A stretch of 43,423 nucleotides of DNA from CAYTMY01 sp964618075 (GTDB taxonomy: Bacteria; Bacillota; Clostridia; Eubacteriales; Anaerofustaceae). Below are positions 32,896 through 41,536 of this stretch, piece after piece. The notes below the pieces were generated by a model. The model worked only from the letters and a program-made list of their open reading frames with translations. It did no database searches and had not been told where the DNA came from. A program made the position numbers and the translations under genes. Every line of letters begins with the position of its first letter. Position 1 is the first letter of the stretch. The stretch lies in the NCBI GenBank assembly GCA_964618075.1, contig CAZTZO010000012.1, positions 1 to 43,423 of the forward strand, read 5' to 3'.

Positions 32896-33540
32896 CTATT
32901 TAAAGTTAAACTCGCCGTCAGACTTCGGTATAATAAAGCTTTTATTCGCCGCGGCAATGGCAAGACGCGTTTTGTTTGGATAACCGGTCTTTTGCAGCAT
33001 ATTTGTGATATGATATCTGATTGCTGAAACACTTACGCCAAGCTGCACAGCCATCTCCTCATAGCTCATACCTTCCACAACAAGCCTTAACACCTTAAGC
33101 TCGCTTGCCGTGAATTCGCAGCTCTTTATAAGTCCGATACGAACATCGGGTGTTTTGTCGGGATAGACATTTTCTCCGTTTACTGTTCTGTCCATCACGT
33201 CTATAAGCTTCACAGCCGTACTGTCCTTATACCAAAAGCTGTCAGCTCCCGCTTCCTGAGCTCTTGCAATAAAGCTGCATTCCAGCATTGAGGTCACTAT
33301 TATTATTTTTATTTCAGGATAGTTTTTCTTTATAAGCTTTGCCTCGTCAATGCCGTTTTCATCGTGCTCGGTACATACGTCCATCAAAATCAAATCTACC
33401 TGCTTGCCTATACAGTACATTTTTGCCGAAGCGGCGTTTGCGATAGAGGCTCTTATTGCATATCTGCCCGATTCCTTTATGTAGTTTTCCATATACTCCC
33501 GTGACATCTTCTGGTCTTCGACTATAAGTACGTTAATCAT
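32896..33540 (-). CDS. LuxR/NarL-family response regulator
   Basis: A 214-residue regulator. The receiver (1-120) has acidic residues Glu8-Asp9, the phosphoacceptor Asp54 ('LILMDV'), Thr in 'IIIVTSM' and Lys in 'SFWYKDS'. The C-terminal helix-turn-helix (~145-210) has 'FTASELKVLRLVVEGMSYEEMAVQLGVSVSAIRYHITNMLQKTG', the GerE/LuxR pattern, slightly changed in the recognition helix. It acts as the DNA-binding output of the kinase encoded just upstream, whose stop it overlaps (ATGA). Targets are unknown; the palindrome at 32792-32804 upstream of the next operon is one candidate. Confidence 0.93.
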   Translation of the reverse strand: MINVLIVEDQKMSREYMENYIKESGRYAIRASIANAASAKMYCIGKQVDLILMDVCTEHDENGIDEAKLIKKNYPEIKIIIVTSMLECSFIARAQEAGADSFWYKDSTAVKLIDVMDRTVNGENVYPDKTPDVRIGLIKSCEFTASELKVLRLVVEGMSYEEMAVQLGVSVSAIRYHITNMLQKTGYPNKTRLAIAAANKSFIIPKSDGEFNFK

Positions 33541-34820
33541 AACCCTATCTCCTCTTTTGACAATGGAATACTTACGCTTAGGCTGAATGCAGGCCTTGAT
33601 ATGATATGCATTTCTCCCGAAACTCTCAGTACTCTTTTTCGAAGCGTAGACAATCCGCCTTCTTCTGTTATATCATTTTCCGGTCTGATACCGTCGTTGG
33701 TAATTATTGCGGTAATATTGTCTTTGCTGTTTTTAATATCAACATAAAGCGTAGAAGCGTTAGCGTGACGCACGGCGTTTGTGGCGCATTCCCTTATAGC
33801 ACATATTATAATATACGCTTCCTTTTCATTTGAGCAAAACTCTCCGTTTAATCGTATTTCGATTCCCATATGATAAGCTGCGTCGATAACCTCCGTAAGC
33901 ATGTCTTCATTGCTTCTTTCTTTTGTGTCGCTTACTAAAAGCTTTACAGTCTTATTCCAAGATGATAATATAGGCTCTGCTTCATTAAGTGGCCTTTTTA
34001 GAGTGATAAGCCTTCTTGTAGCGGTAAGATTCCTGCCTATCTCATCATGCACTTTCATTTTCATCGAGAGTATTTCAGCTTCGTGTGTTTCCTTTGCGAC
34101 ATTTTTTGACAGCGCCTTCAGGTTTCGGGTTATTTCCGTCAGTTTTTTATTTTCCTCGTCAAGCATTAGCTTTCTTTCATACAGCTGCGTTATATCGCTG
34201 GCCAGTATTTGCGTGTAACTATTCCCGTTTGAATCTGTAAATAAATTTTTAGAAAAACGCCATGCCTTTTTGTCTTCGATTATATATATCGCATTTTTTT
34301 CCTTAGGTATAAGAATTCTATCGCTTAGTGCGCATTTTTCAAGGCTTGTCTTAAACATCTCCAAAGAGTTTATATCATTACCCGTCAATTCAAAGGATAA
34401 TCGGTGCATGACATGGTTACACAGAATGGGTATCCCAGAAGCATTAAAAATACATACGCCGCAAGGCAAATTATCTATCGCCTCCTTCACAGAATTGACA
34501 CTTAGCACCTTCTTACTTTTTTTATTCAACTTAAAGAGCGAATAAAGAGCAAATATAATAGCTATCAAAGCAAAAACAAGTAATGCTATATATGGAATAC
34601 GGCACAATAAAGACTCATTATAAGCGTCATGTGCTTTTGAACAAATAAAAAGTATATACACGTTTGCACACAGAAAAGCAAAGTTGACGAGTGCTTCAAT
34701 TATGAGCAGTCTGAAATAGAGCATTCGTATAATCAAAAAGCACTGAAGTATAAGAGTTAAATATAAAAACACAGCAAGTGAAAACTTTAAAAGCAACGAA
34801 CAATCACAAAATGCCGTCAT
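33537..34820 (-). CDS. membrane sensor histidine kinase (HisKA_3-like)
   Basis: A 427-residue kinase. About three membrane helices lie in the first ~100 residues. A PAS-like region (~110-215) follows: 'AIDNLPCGVCIFNASGIPILCNHVMHRL', ending 'QILASDITQLYERKLML', and then a coiled coil. The phosphoacceptor is His258 in 'MKVHDEIGRNL'. The ATPase domain has the N box 'ECATNAVRHAN' and the short G box 'EEGGLSTLRKRV'. It should phosphorylate the LuxR-type regulator. It overlaps both neighbours by four bases (ATGA), so the three genes are translationally coupled. Confidence 0.92.
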   Translation of the reverse strand: MTAFCDCSLLLKFSLAVFLYLTLILQCFLIIRMLYFRLLIIEALVNFAFLCANVYILFICSKAHDAYNESLLCRIPYIALLVFALIAIIFALYSLFKLNKKSKKVLSVNSVKEAIDNLPCGVCIFNASGIPILCNHVMHRLSFELTGNDINSLEMFKTSLEKCALSDRILIPKEKNAIYIIEDKKAWRFSKNLFTDSNGNSYTQILASDITQLYERKLMLDEENKKLTEITRNLKALSKNVAKETHEAEILSMKMKVHDEIGRNLTATRRLITLKRPLNEAEPILSSWNKTVKLLVSDTKERSNEDMLTEVIDAAYHMGIEIRLNGEFCSNEKEAYIIICAIRECATNAVRHANASTLYVDIKNSKDNITAIITNDGIRPENDITEEGGLSTLRKRVLRVSGEMHIISRPAFSLSVSIPLSKEEIGL

Positions 34821-36475
34821 AATATTTCACCCGTAGCCGAAACGCTCACAGAAAGCAGATATTCCCCTTCATCTTCCTCTTTTATATATTTCGAACAAGA
34901 AAATATATCGTTGACTTTTTCATCACAGCTTAACAAAATGCGCATATTCAGCTTGTTGTCTTTTTCATAGATATGAATATAAAGAGCATACAGAACATCA
35001 AATGCTTTTGAGATAAACTCTTCAAACATATCATATAGCTTTAATATGCTATCACTTGAAATATTGCCGTTATAATCGTTTAAAAAAACGCATTCGTCTG
35101 TAAGAAGCTTGATATTATTGATAGACTCGTTTATACACAGCTCAAGCTCTTTTATACAGAGAGTCTCATTTTGCTCTGCAATAAATATAAGATTACTGCG
35201 TCTTTTAATATAAGTTCCGACTATCGCTATTTTTGACAGTAATTTCTTTCTTTCCTCATCGGTTTCGAGCGAAGCATATTCTTTTATATATACCTCCAAT
35301 ACCTCCATATGAGCTCTGAGTTGGTTTTGAACGGTATCATAAAGACGGTTCTGCTCTATAAGTGAGTGTATGTGGGCCTTTACGCGATAATCCTCTTTAA
35401 GCACCCTGTTGTATTCCTTGAGATTCTCCTTGTTCTCATTTAACAGGGCGAGCATTTCGTTTATTTGGGTAATATCCTCCTCCCACAAAACATAACCTGC
35501 ATTTATTTCTAACGAATTAATTCGCAAATTATCCTTTGTGATAACAGGTTTACTGTAGGCTTCTCTCATTGTTTCTTTATCCTCAGCGACAGCCTTTTCG
35601 CTTAATAAGTATACGTTATAGTCTTTATCTGTTATAACGGCGTTTATATAGCTCGTTTTAAAAAGCTCTTCATAATGGGTGTTTGACAAGATAATATTAC
35701 ACCGTATACATATCTCTAATTCCGCAGCAGCTATAAGACAGAAAAATATGGTCATATCGCCTGCTAAATAAAGCAGCAAGGGAATCTTTAATATATACAT
35801 TATCCCATAAACAACAGCAACGACGATAGGAATAAACGGCATTATCAGTATACTCTTTGATGCGCTAACACAGCTCTTTTTCACTATCAGAAATATAGCA
35901 AATAAAAAACATAATGCGACCCAAGCACAGACAGCGAAGTAGCCCGGAGCATACGAATAGATATGATTAGCGTTAATTATCCCCTCAGGGAAAACAAATA
36001 CCCAATTATGAAAATCGTTCGTAAGAACCATAATAATTAAAGCGATTGTAGGAATATATAGAAGGTTTGCTTTTTTGGAAATACGATAGTTCTCCGGCTT
36101 ACCGACCGAAAGAGATATAAAAAAGAAGAATAATGGCATTAATAATATGGGGATATAAAACATATACCACAATATGCGCTCGATATCACAGCTACCGTAA
36201 GCAAAATTATATTTGACGGTTCTGAGAGATAACCATAAAATTATAGAAACAGCTATCGCATTAATATAAATTTTTACGGGCTTTTGTATGATCCTCCTGT
36301 TCATCGATAAACTCCACACGATAAACAATACGAGGTAAATAAGCGCGCGTATCAGTCCCAAAATACCGTCATAATCCTTATTGATACTGATTATGCGAAT
36401 TGAATATGCCGAAATAAAAAGAAGCAGAACAACAACAGGTATAAATACCTTATGAAGTCCTGTCGCTTTTTGCAT
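34817..36475 (-). CDS. 7TM sensor protein, kinase-related but without an ATPase core
   Basis: A 552-residue protein. Residues ~10-255 form about eight membrane helices of the histidine-kinase 7TM type. Next is a PAS-like segment (~270-335; 'NAVITDKDYNVYLLS', 'SLEINAGYVLWEEDI'), a long coiled coil (~336-395), and a helical dimerisation-like part with 'IAIVGTYIKRRSNLIFIAEQ'. The C-terminal ~120 residues keep some strands of an ATPase fold, but no N, G1 or G2 box and no clear phospho-His. It therefore probably senses a ligand and controls the adjacent true kinase. Similar trios are common in Clostridia. An unusual start-stop codon pair precedes its ATG. Confidence 0.82.
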   Translation of the reverse strand: MQKATGLHKVFIPVVVLLLFISAYSIRIISINKDYDGILGLIRALIYLVLFIVWSLSMNRRIIQKPVKIYINAIAVSIILWLSLRTVKYNFAYGSCDIERILWYMFYIPILLMPLFFFFISLSVGKPENYRISKKANLLYIPTIALIIMVLTNDFHNWVFVFPEGIINANHIYSYAPGYFAVCAWVALCFLFAIFLIVKKSCVSASKSILIMPFIPIVVAVVYGIMYILKIPLLLYLAGDMTIFFCLIAAAELEICIRCNIILSNTHYEELFKTSYINAVITDKDYNVYLLSEKAVAEDKETMREAYSKPVITKDNLRINSLEINAGYVLWEEDITQINEMLALLNENKENLKEYNRVLKEDYRVKAHIHSLIEQNRLYDTVQNQLRAHMEVLEVYIKEYASLETDEERKKLLSKIAIVGTYIKRRSNLIFIAEQNETLCIKELELCINESINNIKLLTDECVFLNDYNGNISSDSILKLYDMFEEFISKAFDVLYALYIHIYEKDNKLNMRILLSCDEKVNDIFSCSKYIKEEDEGEYLLSVSVSATGEIL

Positions 36476-36480
36476 TACAT
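36473..36480 (-). promoter_or_regulatory. start-stop element overlapping the sensor start codon
   Basis: Read leftward the sequence after GGAG is five As and then ATGTAATG. The first ATG is ideally spaced (5 bases) but is followed at once by TAA, whose last A is the first base of the real ATG (36475). A ribosome could initiate, stop after one codon and restart, which may damp or couple expression. Confidence 0.45.
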
Positions 36481-36540
36481 TTTTTCTCCTTTTTACTCAC
36501 TTGGAATTCAAGTTTTAAAATATAAATAAATCAATAGTTT

Positions 36541-37230
36541 TTACTTTTTTAAGCACAACGAACCGTATCTGACCGGGCATACGACTCGGCAATTATTACA
36601 ATCGACCGTATCAAAGCCTCTTGAATTTACACCATAAGTATGCTTTCTGCATTTCTCCTGTACAACTGTGCCATCCATACCTATAGCTCCGACAGGACAA
36701 GCATCAATACACTTTGTACAGCCTTCAATACATATATTTTCAGCAGGCTTATCGCTTTTTAGCTCACAAGAGAGTAGTATGGCGCCCAGAGTAAGGGTAT
36801 TGCCGAAATCTTTATTGATAAGCAGCGTGCTTTTGCCTTTTTGCCCCAGCCCTGCCTTTAAGGCTGCCGTTTTCATGTCTATAAGCCCTTTTCCCGTTTT
36901 ACTCTCTTCGTCCCAATAATCATAAGGGCCGTCAGAAGGGACAGGCAGAGCTTTTATTGAAAGCATACTTGCTATACGCTTTGAACAGGTAAACGATATA
37001 TTATCTGCGATGTCCTTACTTAGCATATTAAAATGACCGTAAATAAGATGCGGTTTTATATCGTAAAGCGTTTTGGGCAATGCGACAGCGAATACAGCCA
37101 CGCTTTTACATTCATTAAATATATCACTTGGAGAAAACCCTTGGGGAGCGTTTTTAAATTCCTCAATAGAAGCAATCCCACACACATCGGCGCCGGCGTT
37201 TAAAATGATCTGTTTTATTTTTTCCTTCAT
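36541..37230 (-). CDS. 4Fe-4S protein, shortened QueG-like
   Basis: A 229-residue soluble protein with two ferredoxin-type clusters near the C-terminus. The first reads 'CIEGCTKCIDACPVGAI'. The second uses 'CRKHTYG' and 'CNNCRVVCPVR', ending 'YGSLC'. The N-terminus ('AGADVCGIASIEEFKNAPQGFSPSDI', 'SVAVFAVALPK') resembles the start of the epoxyqueuosine reductase family. QueG is about 300-380 residues and has a cobalamin region and HEAT repeats; those appear missing. So this is a related oxidoreductase of unknown substrate rather than QueG itself. AGAAGG precedes the ATG. It stands between the signalling operon and the HD-GYP gene. Confidence 0.8.
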   Translation of the reverse strand: MKEKIKQIILNAGADVCGIASIEEFKNAPQGFSPSDIFNECKSVAVFAVALPKTLYDIKPHLIYGHFNMLSKDIADNISFTCSKRIASMLSIKALPVPSDGPYDYWDEESKTGKGLIDMKTAALKAGLGQKGKSTLLINKDFGNTLTLGAILLSCELKSDKPAENICIEGCTKCIDACPVGAIGMDGTVVQEKCRKHTYGVNSRGFDTVDCNNCRVVCPVRYGSLCLKK

Positions 37231-37280
37231 TTTAACCTTCTTTATTTAATAAACTGAAGCAAAGCGTATAAATCTTTACT

Positions 37281-39457
37281 TCAATCTTTTATCGTTTCGC
37301 TCAAAGCCTTTAATTTATCCTTCACGTTCATAAACGCATCGACCACAGTCGGGTCGAAGTGCTTGCCTTTTTCATCATTTATTATCGCAACCGATTCCTC
37401 AAAGGGGAACGCTTGCTTGTAGCTGCGTTTTGAACTCAGTGCGTCAAATACGTCGGCGACTGCCATTATCCGTGCACACAAGGGGATATCTTCTCCCTTA
37501 AGCCCTTGGGGATAGCCGGCTCCATCCCAGCGTTCATGGTGATACATAGCCATATCCATAGCTTCCATAAGATAGTTTTTCCCTGAATACCGATGAAAGC
37601 ATTTTCCAGAATATCTCTGCCGACAATGGTATGCTTTTTAATCTCATCGAATTCCTCTTCCGTCAGCTTTCCGGGCTTATTGAGTATTGCGTCGGGAACC
37701 TTTATCTTGCCTATATCATGCAAGGGTGCTGATTTTATCAGATCCTGCATATATTCTTCGGTTAGGATATCCTTAAATTTGCCTTCTTTTTTCAATTCGC
37801 GAGCAATGACGTCGACAAAGGCAGAGGTTCTTTTAATGTGATCTCCGGTGTTCTCATCTCTGCTCTCCACCATACCTGCAAAGCTGACAATGATATTGTC
37901 CTGCATTTTCGTTATGGTGTCCGCCTGTTTCTTGATATCCGCGGTTTTCTCGCTTATAAGCCTCGTATATCTGTTCATATCGTTAACGGTTTTGATCATG
38001 GCTCCATAGAGGTTTTCTATCTCGTCGCCGGTTCGTATGTCCAACTTCTTTAAGCTCTGAGCGTTAGCCTTTCGGGAGCTCTCGCTTTCAAAGGCAAATT
38101 TGCTTGATTCCGTTGCAAGCGCATTTATCGGTTCAACGATTTTTTTCTGTGCGAACCACATCGAAAACGCTATAATAAGTATTGAAACGCCTATCATAAG
38201 GGACATTATTCTTATAATGAAAACGTATCGATCCGCTATTACATTTACCATGGATATATCCGCAGCGGCATAAGCTACGGTTTTACCGGAGGAATCCTTT
38301 AGAGGTCTGTATGATGTCAACAGCCAGCCGTATGATCCGTTAGCTATAACATAATCGATCTGTTTACCCTCCAGCAGGTCTTGTTTATACCCAACAAAGG
38401 CTTCGTCAAATTCAACGACTTCTCCAAGATCTCCTCCTTGCACCTCCTGAGTGTCAAGGTCAAAAACGACGTGACAGCCGTCCTCTCTTATCTGATATAC
38501 ATACATATATGTAATGTCGGGAAAGCCTTCTTTTATTTTAATCAAATCCTGCTCTGTTTTATCGTATTCTTCATCGGTCACACCGCTTGACAGATAGTCG
38601 TTTATTTTATCTGTATTTATACATTTACTCATAAGCTCGGTCACGCCGCCGCAAACATTGGCATAACGGTCGTCCATGGTATTTTTATATATAATGAAGC
38701 TTATTGTTACAGATAACGCAATTAAAATGACAGCCGTCAGCATAATGAGCATTTCTATCTTATGTCTTAGAGATATGTGCCTGTAATGCGCTGTATCGGC
38801 GTTTGTAATATCACCGCTTTCATTCTGTGCTTTTAAGTATTCATCAGATGACAAAGACTTGTCGTATCTGTAGCCATAAGGAAGTTTTTCAAGCATTTTA
38901 TGAGGCACAATCCTTACAAAAGCAACAACAAATATAACGCTAATCGCCTTATCAACGATATCTATGACAAAGTCAGCCGTAAGCTGCGCAAAAAACTTAG
39001 GTAATCCCACGCTATTATACAGCATGTTTGAGAATGACGCGCTTATACCCTCGCCTATGTTCAAGCCGTAAAGCATCCACGTCAGAACAGAACCGAGAAC
39101 TCCTCCGATAAAAGCAAAAACGAATATTGAAATAATAGTTACGCCTACCTTTTTAAACGCGCCCTTATTTGCCAAATAAGCAGCAGAAAACGCAATCATA
39201 ATACTTATCAGCCCATAATACAATGTAATGGGATCGCTGCCTGCATTTATAACGTTTGAAAAGAAGCCGACTATAATACCGGGAAGATATCCTCCAAGCG
39301 CAGCAGCAAGAACTGTGCCTATAGAATCAAGGAAAATGGGCAAATCAAAATAATGCGCAATTACTACACCGATATAGTTGACAAGAATACCGACTGCTAC
39401 CAACAGAAGAGTATGTATAGAAAATAATTTATTGTCGTTTAATAATCTATTTTTCAC
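37281..39457 (-). pseudogene. HD-GYP cyclic-di-GMP phosphodiesterase receptor, interrupted by a frameshift
   Basis: The rebuilt product is about 725 residues: an ECF-S-component-like membrane domain (~12-185, about six helices), a second pair of helices enclosing an extracellular Cache-like sensor (~235-415), a HAMP-like linker and an HD-GYP domain. HD is intact in frame 1 ('HDIGKIKVPDAI', His580-Asp581). One base is missing in the five-T run at 37576-37580 (five A on the coding strand). Restoring it gives 'GKNYLMEAMDMAMYHHERWDGAGYPQGLKGEDIP', so the GYP half is still well preserved. The start is GTG at 39457 with GAGGG upstream. The loss could be a real recent mutation, slippage, or an assembly error. 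As read, the enzyme lacks its GYP half. Confidence 0.8.
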
Positions 39458-39930
39458 AATATCTGCCCTCTTTGTCTTATTATTACATATTTTCCTTAAA
39501 TATCAATGTTAAATTTCACTCAAAGCTTAATAAAATGAGTTTATTTATCGAACAGGCATTAAAAACTTAATATAATTCACTCTAATTTAAGCTAAACGCT
39601 ATTTTAAGCCTATAAAAACATCGCCAACTCAGATAACGATAATGTGAACACATAAAGCCGAAGTAATTCTTAAAACTTACGTTATAACGACAAACTCGTT
39701 TTTTAAACGATAATTTAGCCCTAATCATGCTCTGCAACAAGCAAAATGCATCGATTCTAAGAGCTATATAATATTTTTAACTTCTTTTGTATTAGAAAGT
39801 ATGGCGGATTATAAACCTTACCTACAACAAAAATGACGCAGTATTCTTCAAATGCGTCATTTTTGTTCTTATATCCATAATATTTTTAATTTTAGACCCG
39901 ATGCTGCTATTGTCACCTTGAAGGGCTTTT
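39458..39930. other. gap of about 470 bases without a recognised gene
   Basis: AT-rich with many stops in all frames. It holds the upstream region of the HD-GYP gene (TTGATA and TAATAA near 39480-39505 on the leftward strand, a weak promoter) and the hairpin at 39826-39867. I saw no known riboswitch, tRNA or clear small gene. Confidence 0.5.
39826..39867. terminator. 15-bp hairpin terminator
   Basis: Arms AACAAAAATGACGCA (39826-39840) and TGCGTCATTTTTGTT (39853-39867) are perfectly complementary with a 12-base loop. It lies about 60 bases beyond the 42-residue gene and probably ends the leftward methyltransferase-like operon. Confidence 0.7.
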
Positions 39931-40059
39931 TTACATCTCGGTTATTGCAAGGTTTATAAACCTCATAAGATAATCCATGCGCTCTTCGGGCTTCTCGGGA
40001 TAATCCATTTGAGCAACGATCGCCTTTCTTCCTTCTTCATAATCGGTTAAATCCACCAT
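39931..40059 (-). CDS. 42-residue acidic protein following the UroD-like gene
   Basis: A short reading frame with a strong ribosome-binding site (GAGGAGA, 7 bases before ATG 40059), 18 bases after the UroD-like gene stop. The product begins 'MVDLTDYEEGRKAIVAQMDY', continues 'PEKPEERMDYLMRFI' and ends 'NLAITEM'; it looks helical and acidic. No known family. The good spacing and operon position support real translation. It may be a small partner of the upstream protein or the remnant of a longer gene. Confidence 0.5.
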   Translation of the reverse strand: MVDLTDYEEGRKAIVAQMDYPEKPEERMDYLMRFINLAITEM

Positions 40060-40077
40060 TGTCGTATCTCCTCTCTT

Positions 40078-41256
40078 TTAAACCTTATAAGTCATAATAA
40101 AGTTACTGATGGCAATAAGATTTTCAGGTATACAATCATATTCGAAAGTCAACATCTTATTAGGCTGCAAGACAAGTCCGCTGTCGCATCCCACTTCGTC
40201 GATAACCTTTTTAGTCATGTCAATATTTTCTTCAACAGTACCGTGCCCCAACGTATCGACCATAATACCACCCCAAAGAGCTATATGGGGGTATTTTTTT
40301 CTGAAGTCAAAAATATCGTCCTGCTCCACCATAAGCGCTACAGTACCTTTACGATACTGATTGAAGAAATCTCCGAACCTTTCAAAACAACCTTCCGAAT
40401 AGCTTATAAATGTTTTTTTGTACTTTTCACATGCTTCAAATAATCTTTTATATGGCTTGGCATAGAGTCTGTCAAACTGTTTTCTGTTGAGCAGAGTATG
40501 AGCCATCATGTTTCCGAATACATCGTATGCGTACGGACTATGACCGACCGGTAGCTTGTTCATTTGATCTATATTATAGTTCAGCGTAATATCATCCATG
40601 TAATCACAAACCGCATACAGCTTTTCGGGACGTCTTCTGAGGTCTATGGCAAGAGATTTAATGCCACGGTAAAAGCTCAGCAGTTTATCTATGAAAAGCA
40701 TATTATAAAGAACAGGATGTCCAGTCAGAGGGACTACACCGTTATCATCGACTATTGTTTTCATGAGTATTGCAACGCCCTCATCATATACCTTCAGTTC
40801 CTTTGTTGCGTCGGCAAATTGTTTGGGAGTGTAGTTTTCTAATCCGTTAAACTTTCTGAACAGAATTTTCGTCCATGTCAGTTCGTCAAACTTACCGCTT
40901 AGTATGTCATCATAATCCTCTTCATGGATAAAGTCCTTCATAACGATATTAAGCGAATCGGATTTATCTCCGGATACGTAAATATCTCCATTGCCCAAAA
41001 CGTCAGTCACATTAAACGGATTTCTTGTCCCGAGCATCACCATGTCCGGATTATACTTCTTAATAAATTCATCACGGCATTTTGCGTTCAGCTTATAATC
41101 TCTGCAGGCTTTTGCGAACGGAACTTTACAGTCAGTGAAAAGCCAGAGACAGTCGTTTGCCGAAAACGGGATCCTGTCTACAGGCTTAAAATCATCGGCA
41201 TCTCTGAACAGTTTACATCTGTAATCGAACATTTCTTTTGATGTTTTTGCACACAT
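40078..41256 (-). CDS. uroporphyrinogen-decarboxylase-family methyltransferase-like protein
   Basis: A 392-residue TIM-barrel protein of the UroD/MtaA superfamily. It has 'VDRIPFSANDCLWLF', 'PDMVMLGTRNPF', 'PLTGHPVLYNMLF', 'HSPYAYDVFGNMMA', 'FISYSEGCFERFGDFFNQY', 'IALWGGIMVDTLGHGTVEENIDMTKKVIDEV' and 'CDSGLVLQPNKMLTFEYDCIPENLIAI'. The final part is the usual 'GG...L..GTPEEV...V...I...G...GGFI.xP' pattern. There is no haem pathway nearby, so it is more likely a corrinoid-linked methyltransferase or O-demethylation partner than HemE. No corrinoid protein is encoded in the window. AAGGAG lies 5-6 bases before the ATG. It is divergent from a LysR regulator that probably controls it. Confidence 0.82.
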   Translation of the reverse strand: MCAKTSKEMFDYRCKLFRDADDFKPVDRIPFSANDCLWLFTDCKVPFAKACRDYKLNAKCRDEFIKKYNPDMVMLGTRNPFNVTDVLGNGDIYVSGDKSDSLNIVMKDFIHEEDYDDILSGKFDELTWTKILFRKFNGLENYTPKQFADATKELKVYDEGVAILMKTIVDDNGVVPLTGHPVLYNMLFIDKLLSFYRGIKSLAIDLRRRPEKLYAVCDYMDDITLNYNIDQMNKLPVGHSPYAYDVFGNMMAHTLLNRKQFDRLYAKPYKRLFEACEKYKKTFISYSEGCFERFGDFFNQYRKGTVALMVEQDDIFDFRKKYPHIALWGGIMVDTLGHGTVEENIDMTKKVIDEVGCDSGLVLQPNKMLTFEYDCIPENLIAISNFIMTYKV

Positions 41257-41284
41257 AATTACTCCTTACCATTTCCCTTTACGT

Positions 41285-41356
41285 AGAATCAATTTTGCGA
41301 GAATCAACTTGCGATTCAATGATACTATCAGAGCAAGATTTTGTAAATGATACTAT
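41285..41356. repeat. two pairs of short direct repeats in the divergent promoter region
   Basis: AGAATCAAxTTGCG-like sequence occurs at 41285-41299 and 41300-41314, and AATGATACTAT occurs at 41318-41328 and 41346-41356 (28 bases apart). GAATC-N7-GATTC in the second unit forms a palindrome. These are plausible regulator binding sites close to the UroD-like gene start. Confidence 0.5.
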
Positions 41357-41361
41357 ATTCA

Positions 41362-41390
41362 ATTATAATTAACTTAAAGTTAATTATAAT
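41362..41390. promoter_or_regulatory. 29-bp palindrome, candidate LysR operator
   Basis: ATTATAATTAACTT (41362-41375), a central A, then AAGTTAATTATAAT (41377-41390): perfect 14-base arms. It lies between the divergent UroD-like and LysR genes and contains several T-N11-A matches, the LysR-type operator form. Confidence 0.6.
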
Positions 41391-41536
41391 GGTATGATTA
41401 TAAGTTATTATATATATGCCTAAAAGGTATAGATTCGCCATTTTTACATTCATTTTAGCATTGCATTCGATAAGAATGATTTGGTATTATATAATTATAT
41501 TATTAACTTTCAGTAAAGTAAATGGGAGTATAATTC

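Noticed and set aside
36541..37230. Epoxyqueuosine reductase QueG
   Set aside because: Too short, and the cobalamin-binding and HEAT parts appear missing. Only the N-terminal start and the two clusters resemble it.
40078..41256. HemE (haem biosynthesis) for the UroD-family gene
   Set aside because: No haem genes nearby, and the N-terminal part and regulatory context fit the methyltransferase-like branch better.
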